In this document: one piece after another, positions 52,873 to 60,891 of the stretch
Numbering within the stretch: position 1 is the stretch's first letter
Layout of the letters: each line of letters opens with the position of its first letter
Assembly: GCF_029338395.1 (NCBI RefSeq)
Contig: NZ_CP119809.1
Span: forward strand, 3,410,001 to 3,474,000
DNA: 64,000 nucleotides
Origin: Halorussus caseinilyticus
GTDB taxonomy: Archaea > Halobacteriota > Halobacteria > Halobacteriales > Haladaptataceae
Direction of reading: 5' to 3'
The notes under the pieces: generated by a model
What the model was told of the DNA's origin: nothing
The model's input: the letters and a program-made list of their open reading frames with translations, nothing else
The model's database searches: none
Program-made: the position numbers and the translations under genes

Positions 52873-53280
52873 GTGACTGAAATATCCGATATTGTCTACA
52901 CCGACTATCTATGTACTCGAATTCTCCGGTACGTGAAGGTCGAACGAGGCGAAGTCGCGGCGTTCGTCGTCGAGTTAGAGTACGGTCTCGACGACGAGTT
53001 CTACTGGCCCTGTGAGTGCGACGACTGGCGACCAGTCGCTCGCTTCGACCACAATCCCGCCGCGCCGGACGGCAACGACATCCGCGAGGAAGGTCTCCAC
53101 CTCGACATATATCGGGGCGACGACGAGTACTACTCTACGGACGACTTCCCGTTCGTGACCGTGGAGAAAGCGCCGCGCTGGTGTGAAGAGTATCTCTTGG
53201 ACAATCTGGACTTCTTGCTCGAACGCTACGAGGAGTTCAACGACCTCGGCGGTCGATGGTCGGTCACGCTTCGTCGGTAG
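52873..53280 (+). CDS. Uncharacterised protein with WCEE-type ending (135 aa)
   Basis: From a GTG at 52873 the protein starts MTEISDIVYTDYLCTRILRY. The core KVERGEVAAFVVELEYGLDD, then WRPVARFDHN and GLHLDIYRGDDEYY, and a helical end, YLLDNLDFLLERYEEFNDLG, suggest a compact alpha/beta protein. The conserved look of RFDHNxxxxDGNDIREEGLHLD suggests a family present in other haloarchaea, which I cannot name with confidence. The extra in-frame sequence before 52873 is not acidic and was left out. It overlaps the small converging gene at its 3' end. Confidence 0.6.
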   Translation: MTEISDIVYTDYLCTRILRYVKVERGEVAAFVVELEYGLDDEFYWPCECDDWRPVARFDHNPAAPDGNDIREEGLHLDIYRGDDEYYSTDDFPFVTVEKAPRWCEEYLLDNLDFLLERYEEFNDLGGRWSVTLRR

Positions 53281-53413
53281 ATTCCCACGTCTGTTCGCTC
53301 GCGTCCGGAATGGGTTCCTCGTCGAAGTCCGGTTCGAACTCCTCGACGGGCCGCCCCGTCTCTCGACTCAGTTGCTCAGCGGCCGTCTCGTCGTCTTCTT
53401 GTTTGAGTGCCAT
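53264..53413 (-). CDS. Small acidic protein (49 aa), converging with neighbour
   Basis: A short gene encoding MALKQEDDETAAEQLSRETG and then a highly acidic tail (RPVEEFEPDFDEEPIPDASE to the end at EA). A GATAAGT patch and a TTACAAC patch lie 15-35 bases upstream. The last 17 bases overlap the 3' end of the gene on the other strand. The first half looks like a short helix with regulatory-protein character (ETAAEQLSRETGR). Antitoxin-like function is conceivable but has no direct support. Confidence 0.45.
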   Translation of the reverse strand: MALKQEDDETAAEQLSRETGRPVEEFEPDFDEEPIPDASEQTWESTDEA

Positions 53414-53563
53414 TGGTAGAACCCACTTATCTCGGTTGTAACGTTGTTATAGACGGCGTAAATACCTGATGGTGGTCTCAGACCGAGAAAGCAGTCCGAG
53501 TAAGCCGGTACTACTGCCAGTCGGATTTCGTAGTCGAACTTCCTCACGCTCGTATGGACGCCC

Positions 53564-53570
53564 TTTTAAT
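53564..53570 (+). promoter_or_regulatory. TATA box for NOG1 gene
   Basis: TTTTAAT is centred 27 bases before the ATG at 53594, giving a leaderless transcript. Confidence 0.6.
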
Positions 53571-53593
53571 GCCGCGAGACCCTATCTACGTCC

Positions 53594-54564
53594 ATGATTT
53601 TCGAGACCCTGCCGACGACCCCAACGTCGGAGGAACTCATCGACAAGGCCTTCTCGCGGGCGGCGCGGGCGGGCCGGGCCAAAAGCGGCGCGGAGGCCCA
53701 GCAGTCGATGCTCCAGACGGCTTCCAACATCCTGAGCGACAACTTGCAGAACGTCGCCGCGGAATGGCCGGACTTCGACGACATCGACCCCTTCTACTAC
53801 GAGTTGGCGGACGCCATCGTGGACGTGGACGAGTTGCGCCAGAGCCTCTCGGAGATTCAGTGGGCGAGTCGCAAGACCCACAACCTCGGCCGGGAGTATC
53901 AGGGCAAACTCACGGGTGACGCCGACGCCGACCGGAAGATTCGCAAGCAGGGGTTCGCCCGCCTCGCGGACGTGGTAGAGGAAGTCGAAGACGACCTCCT
54001 GCGGGTCGGTGAGGCCCATCAGGACCTCCGGCGACTCCCCGACATCGACCCCGACGAACCCACGATTGTCGTCGCTGGCTACCCCAACGTCGGCAAGTCG
54101 TCGTTCGTCAACGCGGTCACGAACGCCCGCAACGAAATCGCCGAGTACCCATTCACGACCAAGGGCGTCCGCGTCGGCCACTTCGAGCGCGAGCGCATCC
54201 GCTACCAAATCGTGGACACGCCCGGCCTGCTCGACCGCCCGGAGGACGAGCGAAACGACATCGAGAATCAGGCTGTCTCGGCGCTGACGCACCTCGCTGA
54301 CGCAATCGTCTTCGTCGTGGACGCCAGCGGCTACTGTGGCTACCCCTCGACGCGCAACTCGAACTCCGGGACGCCCTCGCCGACCGATTCGGCGACGTGG
54401 ACGTGCTGACCGTCTGCAACAAGTCGGACCTCTCGACCGACGTGGACGCCGACGCCTACATGAGCGTCGAGAGCGGCGAGAACGTCGAGGGCGTGCTGGA
54501 CGCCGCAGTCGAGGCGGTGGGGTACGAACCCGAACTGCCGTTCGAGGACGGGGAGCGTTCGTAA
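53594..54564 (+). pseudogene. NOG1-type ribosome-biogenesis GTPase, one frameshift
   Basis: The first frame starts MIFETLPTTPTSEELIDKAF, with the helical NOG1 N-domain (about 1-155), then the GTPase motifs AGYPNVGKSSFVNAVTNA (G1) and VDTPGLLDRP (G3), and runs to VDASGYCGYP. At 54343-54347 (four Cs) the frame shifts; restoring one C gives LDAQLELRDALADRFGDVDV then LTVCNKSDL (G4, NKSD), ending FEDGERS at 54564 and making 323 residues. Archaeal NOG1 acts in large-ribosomal-subunit assembly and is expected to be needed. The break is therefore most simply a sequencing or assembly error, and the gene is probably intact in the organism. Confidence 0.82.
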
Positions 54565-54610
54565 CGTCCCGGTACGTCGAACTGACTACGACAGGAAGGC
54601 TTCCCCGAGT

Positions 54611-54642
54611 CGGCGCGGCGCTTGCGCGCAAGCGCCGCGCCG
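54611..54642. terminator. Perfect GC-rich palindrome after NOG1
   Basis: A 16-base arm at 54611-54626 is exactly inverse to 54627-54642 (core GCGCTTGCGCGCAAGCGC). It lies 47 bases after the NOG1 stop. A further CCAGCGCGCGCCG at about 54688-54700 matches the outer part of family B elements. No gene lies between 54565 and 54789. Confidence 0.45.
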
Positions 54643-54789
54643 GGGACGACCCGCATCCCCCGAGCAGTCGGCGTTTCGCGCCGGTGACGCCAGCGCGCGC
54701 CGAAACTGGCCTACGCGTCCGTGGAAAAGGGATATGTTTCTTACGCACTTCTATAGCGTTCTTAGACATTTCTATACCTGTCCTTTAAC

Positions 54790-56133
54790 TCACCCGAGCG
54801 TTCCCTGACGCTCCCCGACGAGCGGCGTCCCCGCGACCGACGACTGCCCCGTCCCGTTCGCGGTCTGGTAGTCCACGAAGCGGACCCGGACCTTCGGATT
54901 CTGGCCCGTCGCGTCGTTCAGACGCCGCTGAAGCCGGGTCGCCAGACTCGGGTACTCGCGGTCGGTCGTGCGACTGATGGTGACGGTGATGGTCTCCGGT
55001 TCGAAGTAGGTGCCCGTGAACCCGTACTGGGTCGTCGTCCCGACGTAGGTCAGATTCGCGTACTCGGGGTCGTCGAGGACGCCGCTCACCTGTCGGTTGA
55101 TTGTTCGCTCGTAGCTGATTTGCTGGTAGGTGGCGACCGTCGCGCCGCCGACGACGAGGACGATTATCAGCGCCGCGAGACCCATCGCCGCGGTTTGGGC
55201 GCGGCTATCGAAGTGCCAGAGGTTCGAGTCGAACCCGTCGGGCCGGTAGTCCAGATACCAGAGCGTGACGAACGCCGCGACGTTGATGCAGATGAGCGAG
55301 ACCAGCAGGAGGACCAGCGACCCGATTGCGACGACCGGAAACCCCCAGACGGTGGCGATGCCGGTGGTCGCGGCGGCCGGAATCAGCGCCGCGGCAATCA
55401 TGACGCCGATGAGGGAAGTCGGTCCCTTCGTCGTCAGGCCGAACGCCGAGGCGCTCCCCGCCGCCAACCCGACCGCGACGGTCAGCAGACTCGGCGCGAC
55501 TCGGGAGCTAATCTGGCCGAGCGCGGTAATCTGCAACTGCGGGACGAACGAGAACGCCTTGAGGAGGTAGCCGAACGCCAGCGCCGTGACGACGGCGACC
55601 CCGAGTCCTATCGCCTGTAGTTTGATGCTGTCCACGAGCATCTCTCCGTCGCCGGTGACTGCGCCGACGCTCGCGGTGAGAACCGGCCCGACCATCGGCG
55701 CGATGACCATCGACCCGACCACGACGGCGGGCGAATCGACCAACAGACCCGCCGTGGCGATGATGGCGCTCAGGAATATCATCCAGACGAACGATGTCCG
55801 GTCGTGAGCCATGTCGCGGGCCTTCGACCGGAGTTCCTGTCTCGTCAGCGGGTCGAAGTCCCCGGAGTAGCGACTCTCCAGCGCCTCCATGTTCGGCGTC
55901 GAAGCCGTCTCCGCCGTTGCCATGACCGTGTAGTCGTCCGCCCTGAGTCCGTCGTCTTCGAGCGCGGCCATCACGTCGCCAACGCCGTCGCTCGGCAGGG
56001 GGAACTCCACGAGAGCGCCGTCGCCCGCCCGGTCGTCGGCGTCGAGGACCGCGTAGTCGATTCCAATCTCGTCGAGGGTTCGCAGAATCTCCTCGCGCCG
56101 TTCGTCCGGCACGTGGACGTGTATCAGGCGCAC
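54790..56133 (-). CDS. DUF389 (TIGR00341) membrane protein, copy 1
   Basis: A 447-residue protein starting from GTG: MRLIHVHVPDERREEILRTL opens an ACT-like soluble N-domain (about 1-85). The DUF389 membrane core (about 115-330) has DSPAVVVGSMVIAPMVGPVL, GVMIAAALIPAAATTGIA and six or so helices. An extracytoplasmic C-terminal tail follows. The family is widespread and its function is not established. The 57033 gene is a paralogue with the same layout, and the two surround a SIMPL lipoprotein gene in the same direction. Confidence 0.88.
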   Translation of the reverse strand: MRLIHVHVPDERREEILRTLDEIGIDYAVLDADDRAGDGALVEFPLPSDGVGDVMAALEDDGLRADDYTVMATAETASTPNMEALESRYSGDFDPLTRQELRSKARDMAHDRTSFVWMIFLSAIIATAGLLVDSPAVVVGSMVIAPMVGPVLTASVGAVTGDGEMLVDSIKLQAIGLGVAVVTALAFGYLLKAFSFVPQLQITALGQISSRVAPSLLTVAVGLAAGSASAFGLTTKGPTSLIGVMIAAALIPAAATTGIATVWGFPVVAIGSLVLLLVSLICINVAAFVTLWYLDYRPDGFDSNLWHFDSRAQTAAMGLAALIIVLVVGGATVATYQQISYERTINRQVSGVLDDPEYANLTYVGTTTQYGFTGTYFEPETITVTISRTTDREYPSLATRLQRRLNDATGQNPKVRVRFVDYQTANGTGQSSVAGTPLVGERQGTLG

Positions 56134-56193
56134 AGCAGAGTCACGCCCTACCGACGCAAAAGGATTCAGGCCCCGGGGACGCGCCCGGCGGCG

Positions 56194-56940
56194 CTATCCG
56201 CTGGCGTTGTACGTCACCTGCACCTGCGCCGTCACCGTCACCGGCCCGGACTCGATACTCGTCCCGCCGCCGCCTCCGGCGTCGGCGCTGAGGGCTTCGG
56301 CCCGAACCGGACTGAAGTTCAGGTCACCGGTCGTGGCGGTGTGGACGCCCGAAATCGTCAGGTTCGCGCTCTCGGCGATAACGTCGGCGTCGGCCCGCGC
56401 GTTCTCCATCGCGTCCCGGAGGGCCTCACTTCGGACCGCTCGCCTGCGTTCGTCCGACAGCGTGAGTTCCACGCTGTCCACGCGGTCGGCCCCGTTCGCA
56501 ACTGCGGTGTCGAGTATCGCGCCCGCCCTGCTCACGTTCGACAGCGTAATCTCGAAGGCGTGGACGCCTTCGAACCCGGCGGGTCGGCGCTCGCCCTCGA
56601 CCTCGCGGTACTCTTGGTCGATGCGGAACGCGACGGTCCGAATCTGGTCGTCACCGATTCCGGCGCGCCGGAGCGCCTCGCGCATCTGCGTGGCGTTCTC
56701 GGCGATTCGCTCCCGGACCGCGTTCGCGTCGTCGCCGCGCGCGAGGACCGCGACCTGCACGATTGCTTGGTCGGGTTCGGCCTCGACCTGTCCGGTCGCC
56801 GAGACCCCGATAGTTCCGCTCTCGCGGTCGAGTTGCTGTGTCCGTGCGCTGGCACCGTCGGTCGGCGCGAGACTCCCGACGCATCCGGCCGTCGCCAGCA
56901 GGACTGCGACACCCACCGTTGCGAGTATTCCCCTGTGCAT
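56194..56940 (-). CDS. SIMPL (DUF541) domain lipoprotein
   Basis: A 248-residue exported protein. The N-terminal MHRGILATVGVAVLLATAGC signal with its lipobox cysteine at residue 20 predicts membrane anchoring outside the cell. The SIMPL domain (about 45-245) shows GTIGVSATGQVEAEPDQAIV, MREALRRAGIGDDQIRTVAF and a closing VTVTAQVQVTYNAS strand. SIMPL proteins such as YggE affect oxidative stress in bacteria, but their biochemical role is unclear. It is placed 60 bases before the DUF389 copy 1 gene and 93 bases after the other DUF389 gene. Confidence 0.88.
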   Translation of the reverse strand: MHRGILATVGVAVLLATAGCVGSLAPTDGASARTQQLDRESGTIGVSATGQVEAEPDQAIVQVAVLARGDDANAVRERIAENATQMREALRRAGIGDDQIRTVAFRIDQEYREVEGERRPAGFEGVHAFEITLSNVSRAGAILDTAVANGADRVDSVELTLSDERRRAVRSEALRDAMENARADADVIAESANLTISGVHTATTGDLNFSPVRAEALSADAGGGGGTSIESGPVTVTAQVQVTYNASG

Positions 56941-57012
56941 CGGGAGTCGGATACGACGGCGGTCGGCAAAAAAGCGCGTATGGGTGAAACGCCAATTTGA
57001 CTCACACAGAAT

Positions 57013-57045
57013 CGAGGAGGAAGCCCACGACTTCAGTCGTGGGTA
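57013..57045 (+). mobile_element. Solo right end of an IS605/IS1341-type element
   Basis: The plus strand reads GAGGAAGCCCACGAC followed by TTCA and the inverse GTCGTGGG, a hairpin at 57024-57043. This is the usual right end of haloarchaeal IS1341/TnpB elements and the 3' end of their guide RNAs. No transposase is attached. The stop codon and last four residues (VTHD) of the DUF389 copy 2 gene come from this hairpin, so the insertion has defined the end of that gene. Confidence 0.65.
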
Positions 57046-58346
57046 ACTGACGGCGGGACCTGCTCGACTTCGACATACCTGACCTGTACCACGATGTCGT
57101 GGCCGGTGTTGCGGTTGACGCGTCTGCTCAACTGCTCTGCGAGGTCGGGGTACTCCTCTCCCGGCGGGCGACCCACGGTGACGACGACGCGCTGGGACTG
57201 GTCGAACGGGAGCGTCCCGCTCTGTTCGAACTCGACGTTCAGGAGCGTCGCCTCCTCGTACTGGCTCTGGTCGAGGACGCGGTTGACCTCCTGTTGGGCC
57301 TGATTCTGGAACGTCGCGTTCTGGATGGTGGTGTAGGTGACACCGCCGAGAAACAGCGAGAGAAGGGCGATAGCGACCACGAGAACGCCGACGCGCTTGA
57401 ACAGTACCGAGCGAGTCTGGTTGAGTTCGAACCAGTTTTTCGGCCCGTAGTCGAGATACCAGAAGACAACGAGTCCCGAGAGGTTGATGGAGAAGATGTT
57501 GACCAGCACGAGGACGAGCGAACTGACCGCCGCCAGCGGTTGTTGCCACGCGATTGCGATGCCGACGGCGGCGGCGGGCGGTACGAGTGCGGCGGCTATC
57601 ATCACGCCGACGATGGCGACGGAGACGCCGGAAGCGAGACTCAGCGCGCCCGCCGTGCCCGCGCCGAGTGCGACCGCCAGCGAGAGGAAGTCGGGCGTGA
57701 GTCTGCCGCTGACCTGCGAGATGCCGAGTACGTCGGTTCCGGGCGGGAGGAGGAAGCCGTACCGCACGCCGAGTGAGAACAGGGTGGCCGAGGCGATGGC
57801 GGCGAACCCGCCGATGAACTGGTACTTGACGCCGCGGCGGAACAGTTGCCGGTCGCCGAGAACGGTGCCGACGCTCGCGCCCATCGCGGGACCGATGAGC
57901 GGCGCGATGACCATCGACCCGACCACGACGGCGGGCGAGTCCAACAGCATGCCCGCGGTGGCGACGACGGCGCTGATGATGGTCATCGCCACGAACGTCG
58001 GGAACTTCGGTGTCATCTCGCGGGCCTCGGTTCGCATCTCCTCGCGGGCGATGGTCTCGGTGTCGCCGTTCTCCTCGGCGTAGCGCTGTTCGAGTTCCTC
58101 GTACTGGCGGGAGGTGTCAGTCTCGGCGTCGATGATGACCGCGTGGGGGTCCTCGCCGAGTCCCGCGTCCTGCAGTTTGTCCAGAATCGGTTGGACCGCC
58201 GCGGTCGGAAGCGGAAAGTAGGCGATGGCTGTGTACTCCCGGCCGCTGGTCTCGTCGGTCAGCATGTAATCGACGCCCTCGGAGTCGAGTACGTCGGCGA
58301 CCATCTCTCGCTTACCGGCCGGAATCGAAACCTGCACGAGCCGCAT
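57033..58346 (-). CDS. DUF389 (TIGR00341) membrane protein, copy 2
   Basis: A 437-residue paralogue of the 54790 gene. The N-domain starts MRLVQVSIPAGKREMVADVL. The membrane core has DSPAVVVGSMVIAPLIGPAM and GVMIAAALVPPAAAVGIAIA, and the tail holds a second soluble part (QEVNRVLDQSQYEEATLLNV). The reading frame ends inside an IS605-type right-end hairpin, so the native C-terminus has probably been trimmed or altered by a few residues. A TATA box is 29 bases upstream of the ATG at 58346. An in-frame upstream start is possible but overlaps that TATA box. Confidence 0.88.
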   Translation of the reverse strand: MRLVQVSIPAGKREMVADVLDSEGVDYMLTDETSGREYTAIAYFPLPTAAVQPILDKLQDAGLGEDPHAVIIDAETDTSRQYEELEQRYAEENGDTETIAREEMRTEAREMTPKFPTFVAMTIISAVVATAGMLLDSPAVVVGSMVIAPLIGPAMGASVGTVLGDRQLFRRGVKYQFIGGFAAIASATLFSLGVRYGFLLPPGTDVLGISQVSGRLTPDFLSLAVALGAGTAGALSLASGVSVAIVGVMIAAALVPPAAAVGIAIAWQQPLAAVSSLVLVLVNIFSINLSGLVVFWYLDYGPKNWFELNQTRSVLFKRVGVLVVAIALLSLFLGGVTYTTIQNATFQNQAQQEVNRVLDQSQYEEATLLNVEFEQSGTLPFDQSQRVVVTVGRPPGEEYPDLAEQLSRRVNRNTGHDIVVQVRYVEVEQVPPSVTHD

Positions 58347-58370
58347 ATGTTCGGGAATGGCACGGGAGGT

Positions 58371-58378
58371 GTAAATAA
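58371..58378 (-). promoter_or_regulatory. TATA box for DUF389 copy 2
   Basis: The minus strand reads TTATTTAC, centred 29 bases before the ATG at 58346, consistent with a leaderless or near-leaderless transcript. It may also drive the SIMPL and second DUF389 genes downstream. Confidence 0.6.
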
Positions 58379-58583
58379 GCCGCGGCACGGGGACGAAGGC
58401 GGGTCCGAGACCGCGTTTCGTGACCCGCGATAGGGACGCTTCCGCGGGTCGTCACCCGCCGTCGTCTCGCGCATTTCGACCGGCCGTCGTCTCGCGTATT
58501 TTCACCCACCACGGGACGCGCCGCGACTGCGCTCGCGCTCGCGGTTCCCCGCGAGCGCAGTCGCACGCGGGGAGGAACGGGGG

Positions 58584-58632
58584 CGCGGTGCGGTGGCGGT
58601 GCGGTCCTGATTGGCTCAAGCCTGTCGCTGCC
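58584..58632 (+). repeat. Family B repeat, copy 5
   Basis: GCGGTGCGG, GCGGTGCGG and TCCTGATTGGCTCAAGCCTG, preceded by GGGGAGGAACG. It points toward engB, and copy 6 points back from the far side. Confidence 0.7.
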
Positions 58633-58769
58633 GCTCCGGTCGTCCTCCACCGGTCAGACCGACGCCAAATCACCAGTACCACCGCTCGGACCGACGAACA
58701 CCGGCGACCCACGGAACCCCGGTTTCAGAGAACCACGCCCGTTAAACCGCCGCGCGCCCAAGTCCGGGT

Positions 58770-59390
58770 ATGTTCGAGAGTCGTCCGGGCCGAGACGCCG
58801 AGGTAATCTTCGTCGGCCGGTCGAACGTCGGTAAGTCCACGCTGATGCGCGAGATTACGGGCCACAGCTTCGAAACCGGGGGCAAACCCGGCGTCACGCG
58901 CTCGCCCAACCACTACGACTGGGCCAGCGAGGACTTCGTGCTGACCGACTTGCCGGGGTTCGGGTTCATGTCGGGCGTGCCCGAGGAGCAACGCGAGCAA
59001 ATCAAGACCGACATCGTGCGCTACGTCGAGGACAACGCCGACAAGATTCTGGTCGGGGTCCTCGTCGTGGACGGCAAGAGCGCGGTGGACATCATCGACC
59101 GCCACTCCGGGGAGGACGAGATTCCTTACGACGTGGAGATGTTCTACTTCCTCCGGGACGTGGACATCCCCGTCGTCGTCGCGGTCAACAAGATGGACAA
59201 GGTAGACGACGAGGACGAGCGTCTGAACGAGTTGTGCGACCGACTGGGCCTGCATCCGCCGTGGAAGCAGTGGCAGGAGACGATTGCCCCGATTAGCGCC
59301 AAGCGCGGGAACATCGACGCGCTGAACGAGGCGGTCAAGGAGCATCTCCACGAGGCCAAGCGCGACGACCTGATGAAGTTCTTCTCCTAA
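58770..59390 (+). CDS. engB: Ribosome-assembly GTPase EngB/YsxC family
   Basis: GTP-binding protein of 206 residues: [19 protein letters not shown] (G1, residues 12-30), KPGVTRSPN (G2), [10 protein letters not shown] (G3), [10 protein letters not shown] (G4) and [11 protein letters not shown] (G5). The family acts in late large-subunit assembly in bacteria; archaeal members are less studied. It is the only gene between an inverted pair of family B repeats. A CGTTAAAC patch about 28 bases upstream suggests a leaderless transcript. Confidence 0.92.
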   Translation: MFESRPGRDAEVIFVGRSNVGKSTLMREITGHSFETGGKPGVTRSPNHYDWASEDFVLTDLPGFGFMSGVPEEQREQIKTDIVRYVEDNADKILVGVLVVDGKSAVDIIDRHSGEDEIPYDVEMFYFLRDVDIPVVVAVNKMDKVDDEDERLNELCDRLGLHPPWKQWQETIAPISAKRGNIDALNEAVKEHLHEAKRDDLMKFFS

Positions 59391-59410
59391 TCGGTCGATT
59401 CGGGGCTTGC

Positions 59411-59500
59411 TTCGCGGTCGGTTGGTTCGACGGGATTGGCTTCGCGGTCGGTTGGTTCGACGGGATTGGCTTCGCGGTCGGTTGGTTCGACGGAGCTAGC
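59411..59500 (+). repeat. 30-base tandem repeat, three units
   Basis: Units at 59411-59440, 59441-59470 and 59471-59500 share TTCGCGGTCGGTTGGTTCGA; the third diverges at its end and runs directly into family B copy 6. It starts 20 bases after the engB stop. The core recalls the 26-base units of family A. Confidence 0.85.
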
Positions 59501-59537
59501 TATTGCCGACTCCAATCAAGACCGCACCGCCCCGCAC
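59493..59537 (-). repeat. Family B repeat, copy 6
   Basis: On the minus strand GCGGGGCGGTGCGGT precedes CTTGATTGGAGTCGGCAATA then GCTAGCTC. It is inverted with respect to copy 5 across engB. The flank on the far side (GGTTGGGGAGGACG on the minus strand, and CCAGCGCGCGCCGG near 59620) matches that of copy 2. 59538-59771 shows no gene; an AT-rich patch at 59670-59720 precedes the next gene. Confidence 0.7.
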
Positions 59538-59771
59538 CTCGTCCTCCCCAACCGCCTGCGTTGCTCACTTCGTTGCGCTACTCGGCCCTCGCGCGGTCTG
59601 GCGCGGCACGAGGCCGCGCCAGCGCGCGCCGGAGTGGAACGCCGAACGGAGCTTCGCGCGCGGAGATAGAAATACAGTTCTCAGACAATTCTTTAGTCAC
59701 TTCTAAGATACCTAAATACCTCTCTTTGTGCGGCCCCAAGTCCGAACACCCCGCCGCTCGTACTGTCGGTG

Positions 59772-60866
59772 ATGACTCAGACTCCGGCCTACGAGGTGGT
59801 CGTCGTCGGCGGCGGACCCGCGGGACTCACCACCGCGCTCTACGCGACCCGCCTCGGCCACCGGACCGCGGTCGTCAACCGTGAGGGCGGGCGCTACGAG
59901 TCGGTCTCGTTCGTCCACAACCTCGTCGGCGTCTCCGAGGAGACCTCCGGGCGGGACGTGACCGCACTCGCAATCGACCAGTTGGAGGAGTACGGCGCGG
60001 ACTACTACCAAGACGACGTGCGGGAAGTCGAGCGAGTCGGACCCGACGACGCCCCGGACTTCGAGAACGAGAGCGACGGCACCCAGTTCCGCGTGACCGC
60101 CGAGAAAGTCGCGCTCCGGGCCGACCGCGTGGTGTTCGCCACCGGGTTCACCGACGTACCGCCGAACGTCCGCGACCTCCGGGAGTTCACCGGCCGCGGT
60201 CTCCACTACTGCCTGCACTGCGACGCCTACACCCTCGGCGACGAACCCGTCTTCGTCCTCGGCCGCGACGACCACGCGGCCCACGTCGCCATGACCCTCC
60301 TGAACTTCACCGACGACGTTGACCTCCTGCTGAACGACGAGGAACCGGCGTGGAGTGACGACGTGTCCGAACAGGTCCGCGAACACCCCGTCGAAGTCGT
60401 TTCCGACCGCGTGGACCACGCCTACGCCGACGAGGACCCCGACCACGGCGACGGCGAGCGATGGCTCGGCGGTCTGGAGTTCGCCGACGGTCACGCACGC
60501 GAGTACGGCGGCGGGTTCGCGGTCCACGGCAAGGAGTTCAACAACGACCTCGCGGCCGACCTCGGATGCGACTGCAACGACGACGGGTCGGTCGCGGTGG
60601 ACGACGACCGCGAGACCAGCGTCGATGGGGCCTACGCGGTCGGCGACCTGACCCACGGCCAGAACCAGACGCCCATCGCCGTCGGTGACGGCGCGTACGC
60701 CGGTATCGCGCTCCACAAGGACCTGCGGCGGTTCCCGGTCGCGGCAGACGAACTCGACCGACTCGACGACCTCGGCGTGCCCGCGATGCCCGACGACCTC
60801 CGCGCCCGGATGTGGCGCGTGCGGGCCGACGACGACCACGCTGGGATGACGCCGCCGGACCGCTGA
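59772..60866 (+). CDS. Thioredoxin-reductase-like FAD-dependent oxidoreductase
   Basis: A 364-residue flavoprotein: FAD motif VVVVGGGPAGLTTALYATRL (residues 10-29), redox-active CLHC (in HYCLHCDAY) near residue 152, and a second nucleotide motif FVLGRDDHAAHVA near 170. The C-terminal FAD part has GAYAVGDLTHGQNQTPIAVG. The core follows thioredoxin reductase, and a C-terminal extension of about 50 residues (after the FAD end) is added. The ATG at 59772 is preferred over the GTG three bases upstream. The partner thiol protein is unknown; no thioredoxin gene is nearby. Confidence 0.88.
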   Translation: MTQTPAYEVVVVGGGPAGLTTALYATRLGHRTAVVNREGGRYESVSFVHNLVGVSEETSGRDVTALAIDQLEEYGADYYQDDVREVERVGPDDAPDFENESDGTQFRVTAEKVALRADRVVFATGFTDVPPNVRDLREFTGRGLHYCLHCDAYTLGDEPVFVLGRDDHAAHVAMTLLNFTDDVDLLLNDEEPAWSDDVSEQVREHPVEVVSDRVDHAYADEDPDHGDGERWLGGLEFADGHAREYGGGFAVHGKEFNNDLAADLGCDCNDDGSVAVDDDRETSVDGAYAVGDLTHGQNQTPIAVGDGAYAGIALHKDLRRFPVAADELDRLDDLGVPAMPDDLRARMWRVRADDDHAGMTPPDR

Positions 60867-60891
60867 CTGACCCCACTCGACCGCCGACGCC

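Larger units (their letters stand above)
58347..58769. other. Gene-free region before engB
   Basis: Contains the DUF389 TATA box and a hairpin with 15-base arms (58523-58537 and 58550-58564, loop 12). GGGGAGGAACG leads into family B copy 5 (58584-58632). The last 50 bases carry the likely engB promoter (CGTTAAAC at about 58739-58746). Open frames through the family B copy are not coding. Confidence 0.55.
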
